NCBI GenBank assembly: GCA_030597275.1
Contig: JAUVSB010000093.1
Span: forward strand, 1-5,909
Length of the DNA stretch: 5,909 nucleotides
Origin: Gammaproteobacteria bacterium
Lineage (GTDB): Bacteria; Pseudomonadota; Gammaproteobacteria; BMS3Bbin11
Direction of reading: 5' to 3'
Shown one piece after another: positions 1 through 4,958 of the stretch. The translations under genes were made by a program, and so were the position numbers. Below the pieces are notes generated by a model, which was not told the DNA's origin, ran no database searches, and saw nothing but the letters and a program-made list of their open reading frames with translations. Each line of letters opens with the position of its first letter. Within the stretch, counting starts at the first letter, position 1.

Positions 1-2
1 AG

Positions 3-239
3 AACGGTATCATTGATAATCATCAGTGTGTGGTACCTAGCACCTGGAATGCCGGGCCTCGAGACAGTAAAGGGCAGCCGGGTCCTCACGAGGCAGCATT
101 GAAAGGGCACACCCTGCACGATCCCAAACAACCCATAGAAATCTTACGCACCATCCACAGTTTTGATCCGTGTCTTGCCTGCGCGGTACACATTACTGAT
201 CCGGATGGAGAAGAAATAATTCAGGTGAAAGTGACATGA
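3..239 (+). CDS. [NiFe] hydrogenase large subunit, C-terminal part (5' end outside window)
   Basis: This is the last 78 codons of a [NiFe] hydrogenase large subunit, the catalytic subunit that splits or forms H2; the reading frame is open to the left edge, so the start lies outside the window. The C-terminal family signature is plain: VVPSTWN with a following PRD, then a GPHEAAL block, and finally HSFDPCLACAVH. The two cysteines of DPCLAC (codons 171-173 and 180-182) are the last pair of Ni-Fe ligands. In this family a dedicated endopeptidase cuts after the His of this motif (codon ending at 191) once nickel is inserted, here releasing the 15-residue tail ITDPDGEEIIQVKVT. The DPCLACAVH form and the tail length resemble group 1 membrane-bound uptake enzymes (HyaB/HupL), but the exact group cannot be set from this fragment. 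The stop overlaps the start of the next gene (ATGA), so the two are translationally coupled. Confidence 0.96.
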   Translation, partial: NGIIDNHQCVVPSTWNAGPRDSKGQPGPHEAALKGHTLHDPKQPIEILRTIHSFDPCLACAVHITDPDGEEIIQVKVT

Positions 240-817
240 GAAGAAATATGAAGAAAGTAATTGGTTTTACGATGTTGTTGATAGCGGCTCCCTTCGCAGA
301 GGCTCATACCGGCCTGCCTCAGAATAGTTTCATGTCAGGTCTGTCACACCCTTTTCTGGGCCTGGATCACCTGTTAGCAATGCTTGCAGTAGGATTATGG
401 GCTGGCAGAATAGGTGGCAAGGTAAGCTGGAGCTTGCCGCTGGTTTTTATCTTGATCCTCGCTGTTTCTGCAATAGGTTCACAGGGCATGGGTAGTTCAC
501 TGCTAGTAGAAAATGGTATCGCTGTTTCATTACTGCTACTCGGTTTGTTCATCGTATTCGCAATTAAATTACCCGTTATTATTGGGTTGATGATAGTTAG
601 CCTGTTTGCAGTATTTCATGGCGTCGCGCATGGCGCAGAATGGCCATTAGCTGCTACACCTGTCTGGTATGTATCCGGGTTTGTTTTCAGCACCGCTTTA
701 TTGATGGCAGTTGGGGTGAAAACAGGTGCTGTCAGGGCTGAAAGATACCAGTGGTTTATTAGAGTGATGGGTATGATTATTGCTGGTACAGGCGGCTGGA
801 TGTTGCTGGCTAACTAA
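236..817 (+). CDS. hupE: HupE/UreJ family nickel permease
   Basis: Predicted inner-membrane protein of the HupE/UreJ family, known for nickel uptake serving hydrogenase or urease. The 193-residue length is normal for the family. Residues 5-23 look like a signal peptide ending FAEA just before His24. The hallmark first motif is HPFLGLDH (residues 38-45), with His38, Asp44 and His45; the second is FHGVAHGAEWP (127-137). Both carry the conserved His/Asp/Glu residues expected to bind metal. About five or six hydrophobic segments follow the signal peptide. The start at 236 is favoured by AGGTGA (223-228) seven bases upstream and by the ATGA overlap with the hydrogenase gene. A Met-Lys-Lys start at 248 is an alternative giving a more typical signal peptide. 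The hydrogenase link supports a role in nickel supply for its active site. A strong terminator follows. Confidence 0.95.
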   Translation: MRRNMKKVIGFTMLLIAAPFAEAHTGLPQNSFMSGLSHPFLGLDHLLAMLAVGLWAGRIGGKVSWSLPLVFILILAVSAIGSQGMGSSLLVENGIAVSLLLLGLFIVFAIKLPVIIGLMIVSLFAVFHGVAHGAEWPLAATPVWYVSGFVFSTALLMAVGVKTGAVRAERYQWFIRVMGMIIAGTGGWMLLAN

Positions 818-837
818 AGAATTATTCTCCTTTAAAT

Positions 838-872
838 ATGCCTGTCCCAATTATTCGGACAGGCATTTTTTT
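838..872 (+). terminator. Rho-independent terminator of the hydrogenase-hupE operon
   Basis: A perfect 10-bp stem, ATGCCTGTCC (838-847) with GGACAGGCAT (857-866), closes a 9-base loop and runs straight into a T tract (866-872). It begins 20 bases after the hupE stop and is a textbook intrinsic terminator, so the hydrogenase transcript ends here and the next gene is a separate unit. Confidence 0.93.
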
Positions 873-887
873 GTTTAGTCTATACGT

Positions 888-893
888 TATACT
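888..893 (+). promoter_or_regulatory. Possible -10 element for the prenyltransferase gene
   Basis: TATACT sits 46 bases before the start codon at 940, just past the preceding terminator, where a promoter is expected. No good -35 hexamer lies at 16-18 bases; only the T-rich terminator tail is there. This is a weak call based on position and one hexamer. Confidence 0.25.
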
Positions 894-939
894 TCACACC
901 AGTATTTTGTCTTAAAACACTAAATCTCAGAGAGTCAAA

Positions 940-1821
940 ATGAAAGAACTCGCAGGCATCATTCGTCTACCTTTTTTACTGCTGGCACCTGTCTGTGTTT
1001 TCCTTGCTGCCGGTCTGGCCTTTTCTATGACAGGAGAGATCGACTGGGGGATGTTATCGCTAATTTTATTTGCTGCTATTTCTGCGCATATTGGTGTTAA
1101 TGCACTCAATGAATACCAGGACTTTCATAGCGGCCTGGATTTGCATACTGAACGCACGCCTTTCAGTGGAGGTAGTGGTACTCTGCCTGAGAATCCCCAT
1201 CTTGCTCCGCTGGCACTGAAGATCAGTGTCGTAGCCATTGCGTTAACAGTGTTATCCGGTCTGGTTCTTATTTATCTGCAGGGGTCGGAATTGCTTTTGC
1301 CCGGTCTGACAGGATTGGTGCTGATCTTACTGTATACAAAAGTCATTAACCGCTACCCTATACTTTGTCTTTTATCACCCGGCCTGGGCTTCGGTATTTT
1401 AATGGTTGGGGGCAGCTATTTTGCATTGACCGGCTCATATAATAAAGAGGTGTTCCTGGTCTCTTTGATTCCGTTCTTTCTGGTCAATAATCTGTTGCTG
1501 CTGAATCAGTTTCCTGATGTCACAGCAGACCGAGAGGCAGGTCGCCGGCATATCCTGACGCAACATGGTTTCAAGTCCGGCAGCCTGGTGTATCTCCTCT
1601 TTTTGCTGATGGCAGCACTGGCTCTGATGGCATCCGTTTATCTTGGCATTTTACCCCTGTACAGTTTGTCCGGGCTGTTGCTGATTGCTATTGGAATACC
1701 CGTTTACCGGGCGGCTAATAAAACTGATGCTAATGTCACGCCACTTATACCCTATATGGGGGCCAATGTGGGCATGGTGTTACTGATTCCAGTGTTGCTG
1801 GGTGCCATACTGTTTTATTGA
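940..1821 (+). CDS. UbiA-superfamily prenyltransferase (MenA-like)
   Basis: A 293-residue polytopic membrane protein with roughly eight or nine hydrophobic helices, the usual size and shape of UbiA-superfamily intramembrane aromatic prenyltransferases. These transfer a polyprenyl group from its diphosphate to an acceptor such as a quinone precursor. Both Asp-rich, Mg-diphosphate-binding motifs are visible: N57-E-Y-Q-D61 continuing to D67 after the second helix, and N189-Q-F-P-D193-V-T-A-D197-R-E-A-G-R-R. The spacing of the first motif (N..YxDxxxGxD) resembles 1,4-dihydroxy-2-naphthoate prenyltransferase (MenA) more than UbiA proper, but no other menaquinone gene is in the window, so the acceptor is unproven. 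Tocopherol-like or unknown acceptors remain possible. The start at 940 has AGAGAG (929-934) five bases upstream. It is isolated by the upstream terminator and is probably monocistronic. Confidence 0.87.
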   Translation: MKELAGIIRLPFLLLAPVCVFLAAGLAFSMTGEIDWGMLSLILFAAISAHIGVNALNEYQDFHSGLDLHTERTPFSGGSGTLPENPHLAPLALKISVVAIALTVLSGLVLIYLQGSELLLPGLTGLVLILLYTKVINRYPILCLLSPGLGFGILMVGGSYFALTGSYNKEVFLVSLIPFFLVNNLLLLNQFPDVTADREAGRRHILTQHGFKSGSLVYLLFLLMAALALMASVYLGILPLYSLSGLLLIAIGIPVYRAANKTDANVTPLIPYMGANVGMVLLIPVLLGAILFY

Positions 1822-2144
1822 TTCCTTCTTCTGCAGCTGGGATAGATGTATATCCCAGGCAGTAATTCGTTGAATTAACTATCTACCATTTGAAGAAATA
1901 CCTCTGGGATGGGTAGATGCTATTCAACGCGTTTATCCCGGATATCTCTGCACAGTCCAGTGATGATGAAGCCCCGCAAGAGGCGATTCAGCGTGCCATT
2001 AGCTGCTATTTTTCAGGTGCATCAGCATTCGGCTGCCGGTCCGGTCAAGATACGCAAGAGACAGGGGTTTACACCTCCTGTGACTGCACCAGCGTCAGCA
2101 CAGGGCGGGCTGCTGCCAAATGAAGGTTGTTGAGAATCATTCTA
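1822..2144. other. 323-base gap between convergent genes with no convincing gene
   Basis: Beyond the hairpin at 1831-1862 there is a second small inverted repeat, AATTC (1864-1868) with GAATT (1872-1876). Three + strand open stretches overlap in different frames: 1874-1960 (no start codon, contains PFEEIPLGWVDAIQRVYPGY), 1909-2133 (74 codons) and 1917-2123 (68 codons, Cys-rich end). None has a clear ribosome binding site or a fold I recognise; the 1917 frame has a stop immediately before its ATG. The first stretch reads like real protein, so the region may hold a broken gene remnant, but chance is equally possible. No terminator for the convergent pentapeptide gene was found here. Confidence 0.4.
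1831..1862 (+). terminator. Hairpin after the prenyltransferase gene, possible terminator without T tract
   Basis: CTGGGATA (1837-1844) pairs with TATCCCAG (1851-1858) around a 6-base loop. After a two-base bulge (AG), CTGC (1831-1834) pairs with GCAG (1859-1862), giving 12 bp in all. It starts 9 bases past the stop codon. No run of T follows on either strand, so it may be a transcript-stabilising or Rho-assisted 3' end rather than an intrinsic terminator. Confidence 0.5.
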
Positions 2145-2999
2145 TCAGCGTAGATGCATTTTGTAGCTTGGTATGTCGGCATTTTTCGCTTCAGAAAAGT
2201 TTGCGTACTCCATGACAACTGTCGCCAGTTCCACACCGCTGAAATCCGTATTACTGACATTGGCACGGCGTAGATTTGATCCACCCAGGACAGCACCGCT
2301 AAGGTCTGCATTGGAAAGATTGGCGAAGCGAAAATCCGCATTCTCCACCTGAGCGCCGCGCATATTGGCGTTGCTTAGATCGGCACTCTCCAGGTTGGCC
2401 AGATTCAGAACGGTGAAACCACCGGGACTCAGGCTGGAAAGGTCTGCCCCCTGCAGGTTAGCCCCTTTTAAGTTGGCATCGTTCAGATGACTATCCCGGA
2501 AGTCAGCTTCATTGAGATTTGTACCGCTGAGATTGGCGCCTATCAGTAATGTATGCCGTGCTTTTACCTTTCGCATGTTGCTGCCATGAAAATCAGCATC
2601 GCGCATATCCGCATTACAGAGGTAAGCCAGTTCAAGATTGGCATCACGTAATTCCGCCTTGCGCATATCGGCGCTATCGAAAATTGCATCTTTCATGTCT
2701 GCTTCGGTAAATATAACCCTTTCCCCGGGATTGCTTGCACCAGCATTCGCATGAGACAGGTTTGCCTTGCGAAGAATGGCTTTATTGAACCGGGTTCCCT
2801 GTAGTGAGACCTGTTCGAGATTGGCATTGCTCAGGTCAGCCTCGCGAAGATCACTGTGCGAAAAATTTGCCCCTTGCAGATTCAGTCCACTCATGTCTGC
2901 ACCGCGCAAATCCAGTTCAGACAGATCGGCACCGACCAGACTGTCGGTATCAATTGTTGCAAGAACCTCACCTGTATCCTTCTTCTTTATTTCAATCAT
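2145..2999 (-). CDS. Pentapeptide-repeat protein
   Basis: A 284-residue protein made almost entirely of A(D/N)LXX pentads, predicted to fold as a right-handed quadrilateral beta-helix. I count about 46 pentads, from residue 22 to about 270, or roughly eleven coils. They follow a short header (residues 1-20) of the MIEIKKKDTGEVL type seen in other pentapeptide proteins. The repeat is broken at residues 86-95 (GASNPGERV region) and 189-196 (SLSPGGFT); the central-residue register shifts by one at each break, so loops probably protrude there. There is no signal peptide or membrane segment, so it is likely cytosolic. The start is set by AGGAG eight bases upstream. It lacks recognisable catalytic domains. 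The family's roles are varied (for example gyrase protection by DNA mimicry), and nothing here points to one. The neighbours face other ways, so it is probably a single-gene unit. Confidence 0.9.
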   Translation of the reverse strand: MIEIKKKDTGEVLATIDTDSLVGADLSELDLRGADMSGLNLQGANFSHSDLREADLSNANLEQVSLQGTRFNKAILRKANLSHANAGASNPGERVIFTEADMKDAIFDSADMRKAELRDANLELAYLCNADMRDADFHGSNMRKVKARHTLLIGANLSGTNLNEADFRDSHLNDANLKGANLQGADLSSLSPGGFTVLNLANLESADLSNANMRGAQVENADFRFANLSNADLSGAVLGGSNLRRANVSNTDFSGVELATVVMEYANFSEAKNADIPSYKMHLR

Positions 3000-3007
3000 C
3001 TCAGAAA

Positions 3008-3012
3008 CTCCT
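3008..3012 (-). promoter_or_regulatory. Shine-Dalgarno site of the pentapeptide-repeat gene
   Basis: AGGAG on the minus strand lies eight bases before the ATG at 2999. It fixes this start for a repeat-rich reading frame that has several internal Met codons. Confidence 0.75.
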
Positions 3013-3042
3013 AAGGTTGTTCTACCCAGCTAGTAAGTACAA

Positions 3043-3048
3043 ATTATA
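3043..3048 (-). promoter_or_regulatory. Candidate -10 box for the pentapeptide-repeat gene
   Basis: A perfect TATAAT on the minus strand lies 43 bases before the start codon, inside an AT-rich gap. There is no convincing -35 hexamer at 16-18 bases (the nearest, TTCAAA, is about 20 bases away), so an activator or an alternative sigma factor may be needed if this is the promoter. Confidence 0.4.
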
Positions 3049-3090
3049 TGGTTCATTCTAACATAGGGTTTGAAATGTATTTTCGGGTTT

Positions 3091-3104
3091 AGAATTACAA
3101 TTCT
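3091..3104. promoter_or_regulatory. 14-bp palindrome, candidate operator
   Basis: AGAATT-AC-AATTCT forms a near-perfect palindrome upstream of the candidate -10 box of the pentapeptide gene, about 43 bases further out. The position suits a dimeric regulator, but I do not recognise the motif, and AT-rich palindromes of this size arise by chance. Confidence 0.25.
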
Positions 3105-3137
3105 TTTGGGAAAGTAACGAAAGAGTCTGGCCCTATG

Positions 3138-3157
3138 AAAAATAGAACCAGGTTCTA
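3138..3157 (-). terminator. Candidate terminator of the cytochrome-rhodanese operon
   Basis: On the minus strand the perfect inverted repeat TAGAACC-T-GGTTCTA (3157-3143) is followed at once by five T residues (3142-3138). It lies about 20 bases past the rhodanese stop. The stem is short and AT-rich once a realistic loop is allowed, so strength is uncertain, but position and T tract fit an intrinsic terminator. Confidence 0.55.
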
Positions 3158-3178
3158 ATAGGAAATACCCGGGTAGAT

Positions 3179-3533
3179 CTATTTTACAAACGGATGACCT
3201 GCCTTAACCCAGTCTTTTAGCTTCACTACTGCGGCAGTTACATTTTTGAAGCCGAGATCCTGCAGTGATTTTGTCGCCAGTGTACAACGACCACCTGTTC
3301 CACAATAGATGTATATAGCCTTGTCATAGTCTACCTTGCCAGGAAAACCGACGTGCTTCCAGATCTTGAACTCGATCAGGCCACGAGGAATATTGATGGA
3401 CCCGGGCACATGGCCGGCAGCAAATGCCTTCGGTTCACGTACATCGATGATAAGTGCCCCTTGAGGGTCGTCAGCCTCTGCATAGCGTCAATCTGAAAAC
3501 CAGAATATCTTTTCCAGACATCGTACTTATCAT
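3179..3533 (-). pseudogene. Rhodanese-like sulfurtransferase gene, 5' end frame-shifted
   Basis: The intact part (3487 to 3179) encodes a single rhodanese domain of about 100 residues: LIIDVREPKAF, AAGHVPGSINIPRG, and the active-site loop C-G-T-G-G-R-C with the catalytic Cys at codon 3304-3302. Single-domain rhodaneses carry persulfide sulfur or bind sulfur compounds. Upstream, this frame meets TGA at 3490-3488. A plausible N-terminal part (KYDVWKRYSGFQIDA) continues in another frame up to about 3528, and the expected start ATG (3533-3531), five bases after the preceding stop, is in the third frame. Two single-base deletions, near 3530 and near 3486, would explain this. So the gene is either decayed or carries sequence errors; a shorter product from the internal GTG at 3409 would lack the DVR strand. 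It follows the NapC-like gene directly and shares its transcript. Confidence 0.75.
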
Positions 3534-3538
3534 TAGTC

Positions 3539-4105
3539 CTATGGTGTTGGTAAGATGATTTCTACATAGATTTTTTTCCGAGTGTGGCAATCTTCACAGA
3601 CCTGTTTCTGGATCGGGGCACCTCCAGTGACGACAGACCCGTGAACGAGACGAGCATGACAGCTTGTGCAGTCTGTCTCCTTATCCGTGAAGTGGGTCCT
3701 GTGAAGTTTGTCAGGTACGAATAGTGGATTGTTTTGATGTGCCGTTTCAGGCTGGTATCCGGGTTCCTTGCTGAAGTAATGGCATTGCAGGCAGACCGGG
3801 TCGTCAACATGGGCAGTTATCCTGCCGACTTCACCGAAATAATGCTTCACCGCCTGTCTGAGGCCGCCTATCTTGGCCTCAATATAACCTTGTATACCAA
3901 CGCCTGCATGGCAGTCTATACATTCGACCTTTTCATGAGTCGATCGTGTCCATGAGGCATACTGTGTGCTCATCTCATGACAGCTATTGCAGAAGGTGGA
4001 AGTTGATGTATAGACAGTGGCCGCACCAAGACCCAGCGCACCTACCAGCAGCACGATAGCAATGCCCACTATCCCCAAGCCAAACAGGACAGGTTTCCGA
4101 GACAT
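3539..4105 (-). CDS. NapC/NrfH/CymA-family membrane-anchored multihaem c-type cytochrome
   Basis: A 188-residue quinol dehydrogenase of the NapC/NirT family. One N-terminal helix (about residues 7-31) anchors it in the inner membrane with the haem domain in the periplasm. It passes electrons from the quinol pool to a periplasmic redox partner. Haem motifs are CNSCH (39-43), CIDCH (62-66), CLQCH (105-109), CTSCH (146-150) and CEDCH (170-174). The first is followed by Met45 (CxxCHxM), like the unusual first haem of NrfH. CymA and NapC have four motifs; the fifth, near the C-terminus, is extra. The start at 4105 lies two bases after the stop of the upstream cytochrome gene, and the stop is five bases before the rhodanese ATG, so it sits mid-operon. 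It is the only undamaged gene of the three. The terminal reductase partner is not visible, so nitrate, nitrite or sulfur specificity cannot be assigned. Confidence 0.93.
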   Translation of the reverse strand: MSRKPVLFGLGIVGIAIVLLVGALGLGAATVYTSTSTFCNSCHEMSTQYASWTRSTHEKVECIDCHAGVGIQGYIEAKIGGLRQAVKHYFGEVGRITAHVDDPVCLQCHYFSKEPGYQPETAHQNNPLFVPDKLHRTHFTDKETDCTSCHARLVHGSVVTGGAPIQKQVCEDCHTRKKIYVEIILPTP

Positions 4106-4107
4106 CT

Positions 4108-4687
4108 CTACTCACCCTTGCCTGGATGGCGCCCCTTCACATTATCCAGCGCCTTTTGCAGATCCTTTGGGTCATCATTCTTGTGATGGTGACAGGCTTC
4201 ACATCCTACGGCCGGCGGGTTCGGTGAATGACCGCTGCTCGTAGTTCAAGCCCGTTACATGGCAGCCGCCACAGTTCTTCAGCCAGGGTCTTTCCTTCCA
4301 GTTATCTGCATGGTAGGGAGTCCATTCACCTGTCTCCAGATTGTACTGGGCAGGAAGTACATAGAGCTCGTTCCCGATACGGGTAATGTAACGCTGCTTC
4401 CACTGGTTGCCGATGGTGTATAGCACCTGGTCCCTGGTGAAGGTACGTATGTCAGAAGGGGATTCAAAATCACCGACGATGGCATTGGAGTGTTTGCTGA
4501 CATCAGTGGCCATTTGCGAATGCAATGTCTGCTTCCACTCCTTATGGATTTTCTGATGTCATTTTTGGCATTGGCCGGAGCCGACGTAGGTCGCGCCCTC
4601 CTGGGAGGCCGTTGCTTCAAGTGAGGTGGCTGTGATGCTAAACAACAAGGTCAGGATTGCTGATGCTTGAACTCGGTCTATGCACAT
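4108..4687 (-). pseudogene. Periplasmic multihaem c-type cytochrome (three CxxCH sites), broken by a TGA and a frameshift
   Basis: Reading from the ATG at 4687, preceded by a perfect AGGAGG (4701-4696), gives a signal peptide (about residues 8-27, ending EATA) and YVGSGQCQK. A TGA (4561-4559) then stands exactly where the second Cys of the first haem motif should be: CQK-stop-H at residues 40-44. The frame continues with the conserved HKEW and LHSQMATDVS blocks, a GNQWKQRYI stretch and the second motif CGGCH (4273-4259). Just after FTEPA an extra base near 4204-4214 shifts the frame; the third motif CEACH (4203-4189) and a charged tail end at TAG (4110-4108). The total of 580 bases is not a multiple of three. 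The layout resembles cytochrome c554-like (PF13435-type) electron carriers, probably the partner of the NapC-like protein downstream. Without recoding or sequence error, only a 42-residue fragment is made. Confidence 0.82.
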
Positions 4688-4695
4688 GATGTACT

Positions 4696-4701
4696 CCTCC
4701 T
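4696..4701 (-). promoter_or_regulatory. Shine-Dalgarno site of the broken cytochrome gene
   Basis: A perfect AGGAGG lies eight bases before the ATG at 4687, and identifies the true start even though the reading frame is now interrupted. Confidence 0.7.
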
Positions 4702-4732
4702 GATGATGCCTTCTGGGTAAGCAATGCTATTT

Positions 4733-4738
4733 TTTATA
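4733..4738 (-). promoter_or_regulatory. Possible -10 element of the cytochrome operon
   Basis: TATAAA on the minus strand, within an AT-rich patch, lies 45 bases before the cytochrome start. No clear -35 element is present at normal spacing. TTGAT (4751-4747) nearby matches half of an FNR site but lacks the second half. Weak call. Confidence 0.25.
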
Positions 4739-4763
4739 ATTCTTTCATCAAGGGGACAGTTGT

Positions 4764-4785
4764 CTGTGATCTGTCGCTGTCACAG
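4764..4785. promoter_or_regulatory. Inverted repeat CTGTGA-N10-TCACAG, candidate operator
   Basis: Two perfect 6-bp arms separated by 10 bases lie upstream of the candidate cytochrome promoter, with further GACAG/CTGTC copies around them. The arms look like CRP half-sites, but the spacer is 10 rather than 6 bases, so it is not a standard CRP site. It may be a binding site for another dimeric regulator. Confidence 0.3.
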
Positions 4786-4810
4786 CAATGATGTTACCCG
4801 ACACAATAGT

Positions 4811-4862
4811 CCTTATTACAATAACAGGCCAAGCGGTGAGTAATAAGGTGTGTGCCTGTTAT
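4811..4862. repeat. Interleaved perfect inverted repeats with pseudoknot topology
   Basis: CCTTATTA (4811-4818) is complementary to TAATAAGG (4841-4848), and ATAACAGGC (4821-4829) is complementary to GCCTGTTAT (4854-4862). The arms alternate (a, b, a', b') without overlapping, as in an H-type pseudoknot with stems of 8 and 9 bp and linkers of 2, 11 and 5 bases. It lies between the divergent cytochrome operon and the small membrane protein gene. It may be a structured RNA, a 5' leader or a compound operator; no known family is recognised. Confidence 0.5.
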
Positions 4863-4895
4863 AGCGGTCTGCTCAGCGAAAAGGCTCGCTTGTGT

Positions 4896-4901
4896 TACAC
4901 T
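4896..4901 (+). promoter_or_regulatory. Possible extended -10 element for the small membrane protein gene
   Basis: TGT-TACACT (4893-4901) resembles an extended -10 (TGn plus hexamer), 57 bases before the start at 4959. No -35 match is seen 17 bases upstream, which is tolerated for extended -10 promoters. Tentative. Confidence 0.25.
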
Positions 4902-4958
4902 GCTAGGCTATGAACTGATTTTGATCCACCCCTGAAATCTATTTTAGAGAATTCCTGA

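Larger units (their letters stand above)
4688..4958. other. Divergent intergenic region (271 bases)
   Basis: This gap separates the minus-strand cytochrome operon from the plus-strand small membrane protein gene and must hold both promoters. Besides the elements listed individually it contains a repeated AGCGGT (4832-4837 and 4863-4868). No open reading frame with a ribosome site was seen. Confidence 0.6.

Noticed and set aside
1917..2123. Cys-rich 68-residue protein as a confident gene
   Set aside because: There is no good Shine-Dalgarno, a stop directly precedes its ATG, and a competing frame overlaps it; support is too weak for a CDS call.
2145..2999. DNA repeat or CRISPR-like array suggested by recurring GGCA/TTGG patterns
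   Set aside because: The periodicity is 15 bases with variable sequence, explained fully by the A(D/N)LXX codons of the pentapeptide protein on the minus strand.
3734..3955. Plus-strand open frame of 73 codons inside the NapC-like gene
   Set aside because: It is antisense to five well-placed CxxCH motifs in an intact gene and has no ribosome site; it is a coding shadow.
4203..4216. Programmed ribosomal frameshift joining the two cytochrome frames
   Set aside because: No slippery heptamer or clear downstream stimulator is seen at the shift, and the gene is already blocked by the upstream TGA.
4520..4561. Selenocysteine insertion at the TGA in the first haem motif
   Set aside because: No convincing SECIS-like hairpin is apparent just after the TGA, a CxxUH haem site is not something I know in this family, and the same gene has a separate frameshift. 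Decay or error is simpler.
4279..4620. Minus-strand 113-codon open frame overlapping the broken cytochrome
   Set aside because: It is Arg/Pro/Ser-rich and lacks any haem motif, whereas the other frame carries the conserved cytochrome sequence; it is an out-of-frame shadow.
4764..4785. Standard CRP or FNR binding site
   Set aside because: The spacer is 10 bases instead of 6 (CRP) or 4 (FNR), so it does not match either consensus.
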